A DNA stretch of 64,000 nt from CAVUPF01 sp963743285 (GTDB taxonomy: Bacteria > Actinomycetota > Thermoleophilia > Solirubrobacterales > 70-9), in contig CAVUPF010000004.1 of assembly GCA_963743285.1 (NCBI GenBank), positions 124,001 through 188,000 of the forward strand, read 5' to 3'. Of this stretch, positions 38,908-46,001 are shown piece after piece. Below the pieces are notes generated by a model. It was not told where the DNA came from and ran no database searches. It saw nothing but the letters and a program-made list of their open reading frames with translations. Position 1 is the stretch's first letter, and the number at the start of each line of letters is the position of its first letter. Both the position numbers and the translations under genes were made by a program.

Positions 38908-40164
38908 GTGACGCGCTTCACCGAAACCTTGCTGCCGACGCTCAAGGATCCGCCCTCTGATGCGCAGTCCCTGTCTCACAAGCTGATGGTGAGAGCGGGA
39001 CTGATTCGCCAGCTGGGAGCCGGGCTGTGGACGTACCTGCCAGCCGGGTGGCGCGTCCATCGCAGGGTCGAGCAGATCATCCGGGAGGAGATGGAGGGAA
39101 TTGGGTGTCAGGAGATGCTGATGCCCGTGCTGCAGCCGGCCGAGATCTGGGAGAAGACCGGGCGGTATGAGATCGAGGAGATGTTCAAGCTCTCCGATCG
39201 CAAGGGATCGCCGCTGGTGCTGGCCATGACCCATGAGGAGTGCATCACCCATCATGTCGCGCGTGAGGTGCGCTCTTACCGGGATCTACCGCTGATGCTG
39301 TTCCACATCCAGACGAAGGAGCGCGATGAGCCTCGGCCTCGGGCCGGGGTGCTGAGGACCCGCGAGTTCACGATGAAGGACGCCTACTCTTTCGACCGCG
39401 ACATCGATGGCCTGGAGCGCTCCTATGAGCTACAGGGTGGCGCCTATGAGCGCATCCTTAACCGCTGCGGACTGCGCTGGTACCGAGTCGAGTCCGACGT
39501 CGGGATGATGGGCGGGTCCGGCGCCCACGAGTACATGGCTCCCTGCGCTGCCGGAGAGGATGCGGTGGCGCTGGCGCCTGGCTTCGCCGCCAACGTCGAG
39601 GTGACCGAGCTACGGGCCGGCGACCCGGGACCCAGCGGCGGCACGGTCGCGGTCGAGTCGGCGATCGAGGTCGGCAATATCTTCAAGCTCGGGACCCGCT
39701 ACTCAGAGCCGCTCGGCGCTACCTACCTCGACGAGGCGGGGGTGGAGCAACCGATAGTTATGGGCAGCTACGGGATCGGCCCGGCGCGGATTCTCGCCGC
39801 GGCGATCGAGCAGGGCGCTGATGAAAATGGGATCGTCTGGCCGAAGGCGCTGGCACCTTGGGGGATACACCTCGTCTCCCTGGCCAAGTCCGGGGAGGAG
39901 GAGCGTGGCGTGGCGGACCGCTTCTACGAGGAGATGGTTGCCGGCGGTACCGAGGTGCTCTACGACGACCGGGACGCCGGGCCGGGGGAGAAGCTTAACG
40001 ACGCCGATCTGCTCGGCTGTCCCCTCCGAGTCGTGGTCGGGCGTCGCGGCCTCGCCGAGGGCATGGTTGAAGCGGTCGAGCGCGGCGGCGGCGCCGTTCA
40101 TAACCTGCCCGTGGAGGACGCCGCCGAGCGGGCGCTGGCGCTCCTCCAGGGCCTCGATGACTGA
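38908..40164 (+). CDS. proS: Prolyl-tRNA synthetase lacking the INS editing domain
   Basis: This class II synthetase charges tRNA-Pro. The 418-residue protein has GLIRQLGAGLWTYLPAGWRV, motif 2 TREFTMKDAYSFDRD, GMMGGSGAHEYMAPCAAGED, IEVGNIFKLGTRYSEPLGAT, motif 3 MGSYGIGPARILAAAIEQ, and the anticodon-binding domain (DDRDAGPGEKLNDADLLGCP). Usual bacterial ProRS (about 570 residues) has a 180-residue INS domain between GGSGAHEY and IEVGNIF that hydrolyses Ala-tRNA-Pro. Here only about 45 residues lie there. Start is GTG 38908. pgsA begins inside its last codons. Confidence 0.93.
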   Translation: MTRFTETLLPTLKDPPSDAQSLSHKLMVRAGLIRQLGAGLWTYLPAGWRVHRRVEQIIREEMEGIGCQEMLMPVLQPAEIWEKTGRYEIEEMFKLSDRKGSPLVLAMTHEECITHHVAREVRSYRDLPLMLFHIQTKERDEPRPRAGVLRTREFTMKDAYSFDRDIDGLERSYELQGGAYERILNRCGLRWYRVESDVGMMGGSGAHEYMAPCAAGEDAVALAPGFAANVEVTELRAGDPGPSGGTVAVESAIEVGNIFKLGTRYSEPLGATYLDEAGVEQPIVMGSYGIGPARILAAAIEQGADENGIVWPKALAPWGIHLVSLAKSGEEERGVADRFYEEMVAGGTEVLYDDRDAGPGEKLNDADLLGCPLRVVVGRRGLAEGMVEAVERGGGAVHNLPVEDAAERALALLQGLDD

Positions 40165-40813
40165 CCGCGCCCCGTTCGGGCGCGGGCGCCTGCGACGCCT
40201 CTTCGGGCTCGACCGCAGCGGCGCCAAACCGCGACGGACCCGCACCGGGGAGCCGTTGAGACCCTGGACGCTCCCCAATATGGTCGGCTACGTGCGGCTC
40301 GCCGCATTGCCGCTCTTCCTCTACCTCGCCTTCGAATCTGGCAACGGGCGCAGCGCCCCCGCCGCGATCATCTTCTGGCTGATCGCGGCGGGCGACTACC
40401 TCGACGGCTTCCTCGCCCGCGTCACCGGCCAGTACAGCCGTATGGGGGCGCTGCTTGACCCGCTTGTCGACCGACTCACCGTCCTCTCCGGTGCCGTCGT
40501 CTGCTGGAGCTTTGAGCTGCTGCCACGTTGGGCGCTGGCGCTACTCGCGCTGCGCGAGGTGGCGATGCTCGTGCTCGCCAAGTACGGCCTGCGCCACGGA
40601 ATCGACATCGAGGTCAACTGGCCGGGACGGGCCTCGGTCTTCCCGATCATGGGCGGGATCTTCTTCGCGATGGTCTTCACCGGTTGGGTGCCGGCGGCGC
40701 TGTTGATCGTCGGGCTGGCGCTAGCGATTCTCGCGACGGTCCTCTACGCCAGGTCCGGTTTAGAGGCAATCAGGCATGCGGGGGCGATGCAAGCCAAGCC
40801 GCATTCTTCATAA
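40157..40813 (+). CDS. pgsA: CDP-alcohol phosphatidyltransferase, PgsA type
   Basis: Such enzymes form phosphatidylglycerol phosphate or a related phospholipid from CDP-diacylglycerol. The 218-residue membrane protein has the complete family motif in DYLDGFLARVTGQYSRMGAL-LDPLVDRL (D-x2-DG-x2-AR-x8-G-x3-D-x3-D) and four or five hydrophobic segments. ATG 40157 overlaps proS by eight bases. The N terminus is basic (RRLFGLDRSGAKPRRTRTG). Position before the FHA/MerR genes resembles the mycobacterial pgsA2-garA neighbourhood. Confidence 0.88.
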   Translation: MTDRAPFGRGRLRRLFGLDRSGAKPRRTRTGEPLRPWTLPNMVGYVRLAALPLFLYLAFESGNGRSAPAAIIFWLIAAGDYLDGFLARVTGQYSRMGALLDPLVDRLTVLSGAVVCWSFELLPRWALALLALREVAMLVLAKYGLRHGIDIEVNWPGRASVFPIMGGIFFAMVFTGWVPAALLIVGLALAILATVLYARSGLEAIRHAGAMQAKPHSS

Positions 40814-40816
40814 ACC

Positions 40817-40858
40817 TTCAACCTTCAGTTGAACCTTTGGCCGCCCGCGACCTATAAT
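40817..40858 (+). promoter_or_regulatory. Strong promoter with dyad over the -35
   Basis: TTGAAC (40829-40834) and TATAAT (40853-40858) with an 18-base spacer match consensus at 11 of 12 positions, the best promoter in the window. A perfect inverted repeat TTCAAC-CTTCA-GTTGAA (40817-40833) covers the -35. A regulator bound there would block or recruit polymerase. The operon downstream encodes a MerR protein that could be the ligand. Confidence 0.65.
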
Positions 40859-40905
40859 CGGGACAGCTGCAAAACGGAGGCGATGCCTCTCAATCAAGGA
40901 GCGAG

Positions 40906-41181
40906 ATGGAGGACACCTTTCCCGATCTGGGTTCACTCTCCGATAAGGAGCTGAAGGATCTGATCGACAAGCTCACCCAAGAGGAGAATGAGATCTCCTA
41001 CAAGCGACGCGTCCTGCACGGAAAGATCGACATCCTCCGCGCCGAGCTCGTCAACCGGTTGCGCCAGAAGCGCGAGCGCGGTGACTCGCTGTTCTCCGGC
41101 GACGACGTGAGGCAGCTGACCGAGATTCTCGCCGGTAAGGCGCAGCCGGATCCGGATCCGGAGGACGAGCCGGCCGCCTGA
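40906..41181 (+). CDS. RsiG-like c-di-GMP-binding anti-sigma candidate
   Basis: This 91-residue soluble, helical protein is preceded by AAGGAG. Residues 10-50 (LSDKELKDLIDKLTQEE, then SYKRRVLHGKIDILRAEL) form a helical hairpin. Residues E27, S31, R34, H38 and D42 fit the RsiG c-di-GMP motif E-x3-S-x2-R-x3-Q-x3-D at every position except H for Q. RsiG of Streptomyces holds the sigma factor WhiG; single-motif homologues occur in deep actinobacteria such as Rubrobacter and act as homodimers. The C terminus is acidic. No WhiG-type sigma gene is adjacent. Function is inferred from the motif. Confidence 0.6.
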   Translation: MEDTFPDLGSLSDKELKDLIDKLTQEENEISYKRRVLHGKIDILRAELVNRLRQKRERGDSLFSGDDVRQLTEILAGKAQPDPDPEDEPAA

Positions 41182-41197
41182 GCGCCCGGAGGCGACC

Positions 41198-41674
41198 ATG
41201 GCCGTTCACTGCCCCGAGTGCGGGTTCGCCAACCCCGAGGGGGCCAACTATTGCCAGAAGTGCGGCGCATACCTCGGCGCCGGCCCTTCGGAGGGCGGCG
41301 AGGATCCGACCACAATGACCTACACCGTCGATGAGACTGGCGACATGCAGCCAATCGACATCGACGAGGTGGTCGAACAGGCTGGCGCGGCCCTGGTGAT
41401 CCGCTCCGGCGGCGGGCGGGCGGGGGAGAGCTTCACGGCCAGCGAGGATCGGATCAGCATCGGGCGCAGCCCCGACGCTGGCGTCTTCCTCGACGACGTC
41501 ACCGTCTCCCGCAACCACGCGCTACTTGTCCGCCGCCGCGACGGTCTCTACATCGACGACCTCGGCTCGCTCAACGGGACCTACGTCAACCGGCGCCGTA
41601 TCGAGTCGCACCGGCTCTCCGACGGCGACGAGATCCAGGTCGGCAAGTACAAGCTCAGCTATCTAGAGAAGTAG
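41198..41674 (+). CDS. Zinc-ribbon FHA-domain protein, GarA-like
   Basis: The 158-residue protein starts with a four-Cys zinc ribbon (CPECGFANPEGANYCQKCG), then an acidic linker with T38-T39 (EDPTTMTY). A forkhead-associated domain (about 65-155) has ISIGRSPDAGVFLDDVTVSRNHALL and LGSLNGTYVNRRRI. GarA/OdhI proteins inhibit 2-oxoglutarate dehydrogenase and are controlled by Ser/Thr kinases at an N-terminal Thr-Thr site. Whether this protein does so is inferred from the FHA domain, the TT site and its place before the MerR gene as in Mycobacterium. Confidence 0.82.
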   Translation: MAVHCPECGFANPEGANYCQKCGAYLGAGPSEGGEDPTTMTYTVDETGDMQPIDIDEVVEQAGAALVIRSGGGRAGESFTASEDRISIGRSPDAGVFLDDVTVSRNHALLVRRRDGLYIDDLGSLNGTYVNRRRIESHRLSDGDEIQVGKYKLSYLEK

Positions 41675-41678
41675 GGCA

Positions 41679-42425
41679 ATGGCCGTTTCCGAGAAGCAGG
41701 TCCGCCCGCCCGATTCAGCCAGTCGGCCGCGCAAGGCGCTGACGATCGGCGCCGTCTGCAAGATCCTCCAGGGAGAGTTCGACGACGTCTCGATCTCGAA
41801 GATCCGCTACCTCGAGGACCAAAAGCTGCTCACCCCGCGCCGCACCTCAGGGGGCTATCGCCTCTACAGCCAGTCCGACGTGGAACGACTGCGGACGATC
41901 CTGCGCCTGCAGCGCGACGAGTTCCTGCCGCTGCGGGTGATCCGCCAGGAGCTGGCCGCGGGGGCCGAGGTCGAACTCGGAGGGGCAGCCGAGCGGCGAC
42001 CGAACGCCGGGGCGGTGCGGCGAGCGATCCTCGTCAACACCTCCAGCGCCTACCTCAGCATCGAGGAGGTGATCGAGGAGACCGGTGCCCGTGAGGACCT
42101 GATCACCGAGCTGGAGAACTTCGGCATCGTCCAGCCCGAGAAGCGGGACGGCAAGACCGTCTACGACGAGACCGACCGCGAGATAGTCCGGGCCGCCAAC
42201 GAGCTTTCTCGGGTCGGGGTCGGGGCCCGCAATCTCCGCGTCTTCCGCTCCTCCGCGGACCGCGAGGCCAATCTGCTGGAAGCCCTGCTCGGCCCAGCGC
42301 TGCGCTCTCGTAATCCGGAGCGGCGAAAGGAGGCGCTGGAGAGCCTGGAAAGCCTGGCAGCGACGGTCAGCCACCTCAAGCACCTGTTGCTGGTCCGCGA
42401 TCTGCGCCGCCTGGCGGGCGAGTAG
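41679..42425 (+). CDS. MerR-family transcription regulator (Rv1828-like)
   Basis: The 248-residue protein has an N-terminal MerR winged helix (LTIGAVCKILQGEFDDVSIS, then KIRYLEDQKLLTPRRTSGGY and RLYSQSDVERLRTILRLQRD). A second helical domain follows that is rich in Glu/Arg and has no metal-binding cysteines. The garA-like gene lies four bases upstream, the same order as Rv1827-Rv1828 in Mycobacterium tuberculosis. The dyad over the upstream promoter at 40817-40833 is a candidate target, including autoregulation; this is inference. Confidence 0.82.
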   Translation: MAVSEKQVRPPDSASRPRKALTIGAVCKILQGEFDDVSISKIRYLEDQKLLTPRRTSGGYRLYSQSDVERLRTILRLQRDEFLPLRVIRQELAAGAEVELGGAAERRPNAGAVRRAILVNTSSAYLSIEEVIEETGAREDLITELENFGIVQPEKRDGKTVYDETDREIVRAANELSRVGVGARNLRVFRSSADREANLLEALLGPALRSRNPERRKEALESLESLAATVSHLKHLLLVRDLRRLAGE

Positions 42426-42435
42426 CTCTCGACTG

Positions 42436-42900
42436 ATGTCGCGAGTGGTCCGTCGCCGCACGATCGCGGCTCCCGTCGACGAGGTCTGGTCGCTGATCTC
42501 CGACCCTTACAGCCTGCCCCGCTGGTGGCCCCGCACGACGCGGGTCGAGAACGTCGAGCGCAAGAGCGCCGGGCGGCGCAGCCAGTGGACAAAGGTGCTG
42601 GAAACGAAAGAGGGTAGGGGCGTGCGCGCCGACTTTCGCTGCCTCAGCTCGGCCGAGCCCGAGCGCTACATCTGGGAGCAGCAGCTCGAGGGGACGCCAT
42701 TCGCCCGCCACCTGCGTAGCGCGGGCGTCGAGATCAGCCTGCGGCCCGCGGATGGCGGGACCACGGTCAGCCTCGCTTCCAAGCAGGCGCTGCGCGGGCT
42801 GTCGCGGCTCGGCTCGCCGCTGATGCGGCGTGGCCAGGGGTCGATCCTTGAAGAGGCGCTGGATGGGATCGAACGCGCATTGACCGGGAGGGATAAGTGA
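42436..42900 (+). CDS. SRPBCC (START-like) family protein
   Basis: The 154-residue protein begins SRVVRRRTIAAPVDEVWSLI then SDPYSLPRWWPRTTRVENVE, the typical start of polyketide cyclase/dehydrase and Bet v1-like lipid-binding folds. Beta-strand alternation continues through DGGTTVSLASKQ, and a C-terminal helix (GSILEEALDGIERAL) closes the fold. The ligand is unknown. It follows the MerR gene by ten bases and may be co-transcribed. Confidence 0.75.
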   Translation: MSRVVRRRTIAAPVDEVWSLISDPYSLPRWWPRTTRVENVERKSAGRRSQWTKVLETKEGRGVRADFRCLSSAEPERYIWEQQLEGTPFARHLRSAGVEISLRPADGGTTVSLASKQALRGLSRLGSPLMRRGQGSILEEALDGIERALTGRDK

Positions 42901-42922
42901 GTGGGACATCCCCGATGGAGCG

Positions 42923-44569
42923 ATGACAGTGGAGCGCCCTCGGCGCGATGCGAAGTGGTGGGGATGGGGCGACCCGTCGCTCTCGCCGCGGCTGGACGAT
43001 GAGGCACTGGCAGCTCTGGGCGAGCGGGTGGGCGAGTTGGAGCCGGCGCCACGGGCGGAATCGCTGGAGAGCTTCGAACTTCCGGCGGCGGCGGCGCTGC
43101 CACGCGCACTGGTTGAGGCGGTTGGCGAAGAGAACGTCTTCGCTGGCACCGAGGATCGCGTCCGCCACGCAACGGGCCGTGGCTACGCCGACCTCGCCAG
43201 GTTGCGCCGGGGGCGGCTCGAAGCTGCACCGGACGCCGTCGTCCTGCCCGGCGACGTCGAGGCGCTGCGACGCGTGCTGGACGCCTGTGCGGCGGAGGGC
43301 GTCGCCGTCGTGCCCTTCGGCGGCGGGACCAGCGTCGTCGGCGGAGTCGAGCCGCTGCGCGGCACGCACGGCCGCTTGATCAGCCTCGATCTGAGTCGGC
43401 TCCGAGAGGTCGAGGTCGACCGCCGCTCGCTGACCGCTCGGCTTGGCGCCGGACTGCGCGGCCCGGAGGCGGAGGCCGCGCTGGGCGCCCAGGGGATGAC
43501 GCTCGGGCACTTCCCGCAGAGCTTCGAGTTCGCGACGATCGGCGGCTTCGCCGCCACCCGCTCGGCCGGACAGGCCTCGAGCGGCTACGGGCGCTTCGAC
43601 GCGCTGGTCAGCGCCGTCCGCCTGATCGCCCCCGCCGGGGACCTCCGCACGCTCGCGACCCCGCACACGGCGGCAGGACCGGCGCTACGTGAGCTGATCC
43701 TGGGCTCAGAGGGCATCTTGGGCGTCATCCCCGAGGTGACCGTAAGGGTGCGCCCGGCGCCCCGGGCGCGGCGCTATGAGGGCTGGATGGCCGAGAGCTT
43801 TGAGGCCGGGGTGGAGATAGTGCGAACGATGGCGCAGGGACCGGGGCTGCCCGACGTGATCCGCATCTCTGACGAGGAGGAGACCGAGGGCTCATTGGCG
43901 CTCTCGGGGCCACGCGGCCTCGCCGGTGCCCTCTTTAACGGCTACCTCGGCCTGCGCCGCCGCCGCGGCGGTTGCCTGATCATCGTCGGGCTGGAGGGGG
44001 AGAGGGAGTCGGTCGCCCGGCGGCACTCGCTCGCGGCCCGCGCCCTGCGTGGCGGCGGGGCCGCCTACCTCGGTCGCGCGGCCGGGCGCTCCTGGGAGCA
44101 CAGCCGCTACCTGGGCCCCTATCTGCGCGACACACTGATGGATCTGGGTGCGATGGTCGAGACGCTGGAGACCTCGCATACTTGGGCGCGGCTCGGTGAG
44201 CTGCACGCGGCGACCGGCGCCGCGATCCGCGACTCGCTCGCCGCCCAGGGCACGCCGGGCCTCGTCTTCTGCCACCTCTCCCACGCCTATCCCGACGGCG
44301 CGTCCCTCTACTTCACATTCATCTCCCGCGCCCTGCGCGGCGAGGAGCTTGATCAGTGGAGGGCGGTAAAGCGCGCCGCCTCGGAGGCGATCCTCGCCGC
44401 CGGCGCCACGATCACGCATCACCACGCGGTGGGCCGGGACCACGCCCCCTACATGGAGGCCGAGGTGGGGAGGACTGGGCTGGAGGTCCTTGGCGCGGTC
44501 AAGGAACGACTTGACCCGGCCGGGATCATGAACCCCGGGAAGCTCCTGCCGAACGCCTCCTGGCTTTAA
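42923..44569 (+). CDS. FAD-binding oxidase, alkyldihydroxyacetone-phosphate synthase family
   Basis: AGPS-type flavoenzymes exchange the acyl group of acyl-DHAP for a fatty alcohol in ether-lipid synthesis; related ones oxidise hydroxy acids. The 548-residue protein has a PCMH FAD domain (about 85-270: VVLPGDVEALRRVLDACAAE, VVPFGGGTSVVGGVEPLRG, GHFPQSFEFATIGGFAATRS, SSGYGRFDALV). The C-terminal cap has the triple-His motif THHHAVGRDHAPYMEAEVG and LDPAGIMNPGKLLP. The start reads KWWGWGDPSLS, usual for AGPS. Ether-lipid synthesis is inferred. Its stop shares TTAA with the convergent broken gene. Confidence 0.85.
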   Translation: MTVERPRRDAKWWGWGDPSLSPRLDDEALAALGERVGELEPAPRAESLESFELPAAAALPRALVEAVGEENVFAGTEDRVRHATGRGYADLARLRRGRLEAAPDAVVLPGDVEALRRVLDACAAEGVAVVPFGGGTSVVGGVEPLRGTHGRLISLDLSRLREVEVDRRSLTARLGAGLRGPEAEAALGAQGMTLGHFPQSFEFATIGGFAATRSAGQASSGYGRFDALVSAVRLIAPAGDLRTLATPHTAAGPALRELILGSEGILGVIPEVTVRVRPAPRARRYEGWMAESFEAGVEIVRTMAQGPGLPDVIRISDEEETEGSLALSGPRGLAGALFNGYLGLRRRRGGCLIIVGLEGERESVARRHSLAARALRGGGAAYLGRAAGRSWEHSRYLGPYLRDTLMDLGAMVETLETSHTWARLGELHAATGAAIRDSLAAQGTPGLVFCHLSHAYPDGASLYFTFISRALRGEELDQWRAVKRAASEAILAAGATITHHHAVGRDHAPYMEAEVGRTGLEVLGAVKERLDPAGIMNPGKLLPNASWL

Positions 44570-45531
44570 CCGTTGCCCTGCTTCTTGGCGGCGGCACCCA
44601 CGATCGGACCCGTCACCTTGCCGCGCAGGACAGCGGTGCCGGTGTAGGCGGGGAGTCGTCTTTTCCTGCTTTGCCTTCGTCACCGCGCTTGTGAAGCTGG
44701 TCGTTGGCGACGCGCGTGACGTCGATTGGTCGAAGGCGCCGCTGGCCAGGTAGGCGAGGACCTCGTTCGGCACCTGGAACTCCGCCGCGATCCGGCCTGA
44801 CTTTGCCCACGTTCGAGGCGGCGACCGGCACCATCAGCTGTCGGTGAGCGGGCGAGCCAGATCGCGTAGGACTCGTCCCTTCGGTGCAGCGGTTCGAGGC
44901 CCTGCGCTTCGACCTGGAGAGGCGGTTTTGCTCTTGATCCGTGCCGAACAGGGCCCGGCCGCTGGCGCTGCTCCCGTCGACCGGCGATAGCACGGCCTCG
45001 GTCAGGATTTGCTCGACGTTGTGCTGGTCGGCGTGGATCTGCCTGTCGCCACACGGACGCGGAGGGTGGTCGTCGGGCTCGATGAGGACGATCGGCCACG
45101 CCCGAGAGCGCCAGCACCAAGATCAGGATTACCGCAACGGCACCGGCAACGCCACCCGCGAGCAGGCGCTGGTCCGCGGGCATGCGGATGCGCGGCCGGC
45201 GGGAAGGGGTGGTTGGGGAAGGCTTGGGGGGCGGCGTGCTTGGGCGGGTGGCGCGACTGGGGCCGCCTCGGCTGGCTTTTCGACCTCAGGCTCCTTCGCC
45301 GCAGGAGCGGGCGGGGGCTCCGGCTCCTCCTCGGGCTCGGGCGGCAGCTCCGGGCCCGTTGATCACCTCCGGGGGCGCCTGCCCCGACTCCTGGACCTCC
45401 GCCAGCGCCTCTCCCACCTTGACGCGCACCTCCTCGACGCTGATGCCCATCAGCGCGGCGATGTCCTCATAGCCCTGCTCGCGCTGCGCAAGTAGCCGGA
45501 GCATCGCCTTCTGGTCGTCGGTGAGCGCCAC
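44566..45531 (-). pseudogene. HTH / membrane / RskA-like protein, many frameshifts
   Basis: Pieces of one minus-strand gene are readable in different frames. The start (45531) gives MALTDDQKAMLRLLAQREQG and YEDIAALMGISVEEVRVKVG, a sigma region 4-like HTH. Next comes a Pro/Glu/Ala-rich linker, then a membrane segment LLAGGVAGAVAVILILVLAL (about 45165-45106). Further pieces read QIHADQHNVEQILTEAVLSP, LQVEAQGLEPLHRRDESYAI, GRIAAEFQVPNEVLAYLASG and AYTGTAVLRGKVTG, ending at 44566. The last part resembles the sensor domain of RskA-type anti-sigma factors. At least five frame changes are needed. The ends share TTAA with the neighbour, as an intact gene would. Confidence 0.55.
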
Positions 45532-45596
45532 GGGTCGAGAAGCCTACGTCAGACGGGAGGTCAGACCGTGCAGTGATCGGATTAAGGTGCGTGCCG

Positions 45597-46001
45597 ATGG
45601 CCGAGGATCCGCGCGTGGTTAACTCCGGCTTCGACGCTCTGGTGGGCGTCGAGAGGCTCGACGGCGACCCTGACCACGCCAGCGTGCGGCTAGAGGTGCG
45701 CGACGAGCTGCGCCAGCCGGCCGGTCTACTGCACGGAGGGGTCGTGTCGACTCTGGTCGAGAGCGTCTGCTCCGGCGCGACCGCACAGGCCGTGCGCAGC
45801 AACGGAATGACCGCGATGGGCCAGTCGATAAGCGTCAGCTTCATTCTCCCGATCACCGAGGGAACCGCGGAAGTGACTGCCCGCGCCCGCCACCGTGGGC
45901 GCACCACCTGGGTCTGGGACGCCGAGGTCCGCAACTCTGACGGCAAGCTCTGCGCCCTCGCCCAGATGACGATCGCGATCAGGCCAAGGCCAGGGAACTA
46001 A
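45597..46001 (+). CDS. PaaI-type hotdog thioesterase
   Basis: The 134-residue single hotdog domain hydrolyses acyl- or aromatic-CoA thioesters in this family. Visible are VRDELRQPAGLLHGGVVSTL (the helix that carries the catalytic Asp/Glu region) and the AMGQSISVSFILPITEGTAE strand, then GRTTWVWDAEVRNSDGKLCA. ATG 45597 is preferred over GTG 45573. The stop overlaps the convergent nadE stop within CTAA 45998-46001. Substrate unknown. Confidence 0.8.
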   Translation: MAEDPRVVNSGFDALVGVERLDGDPDHASVRLEVRDELRQPAGLLHGGVVSTLVESVCSGATAQAVRSNGMTAMGQSISVSFILPITEGTAEVTARARHRGRTTWVWDAEVRNSDGKLCALAQMTIAIRPRPGN

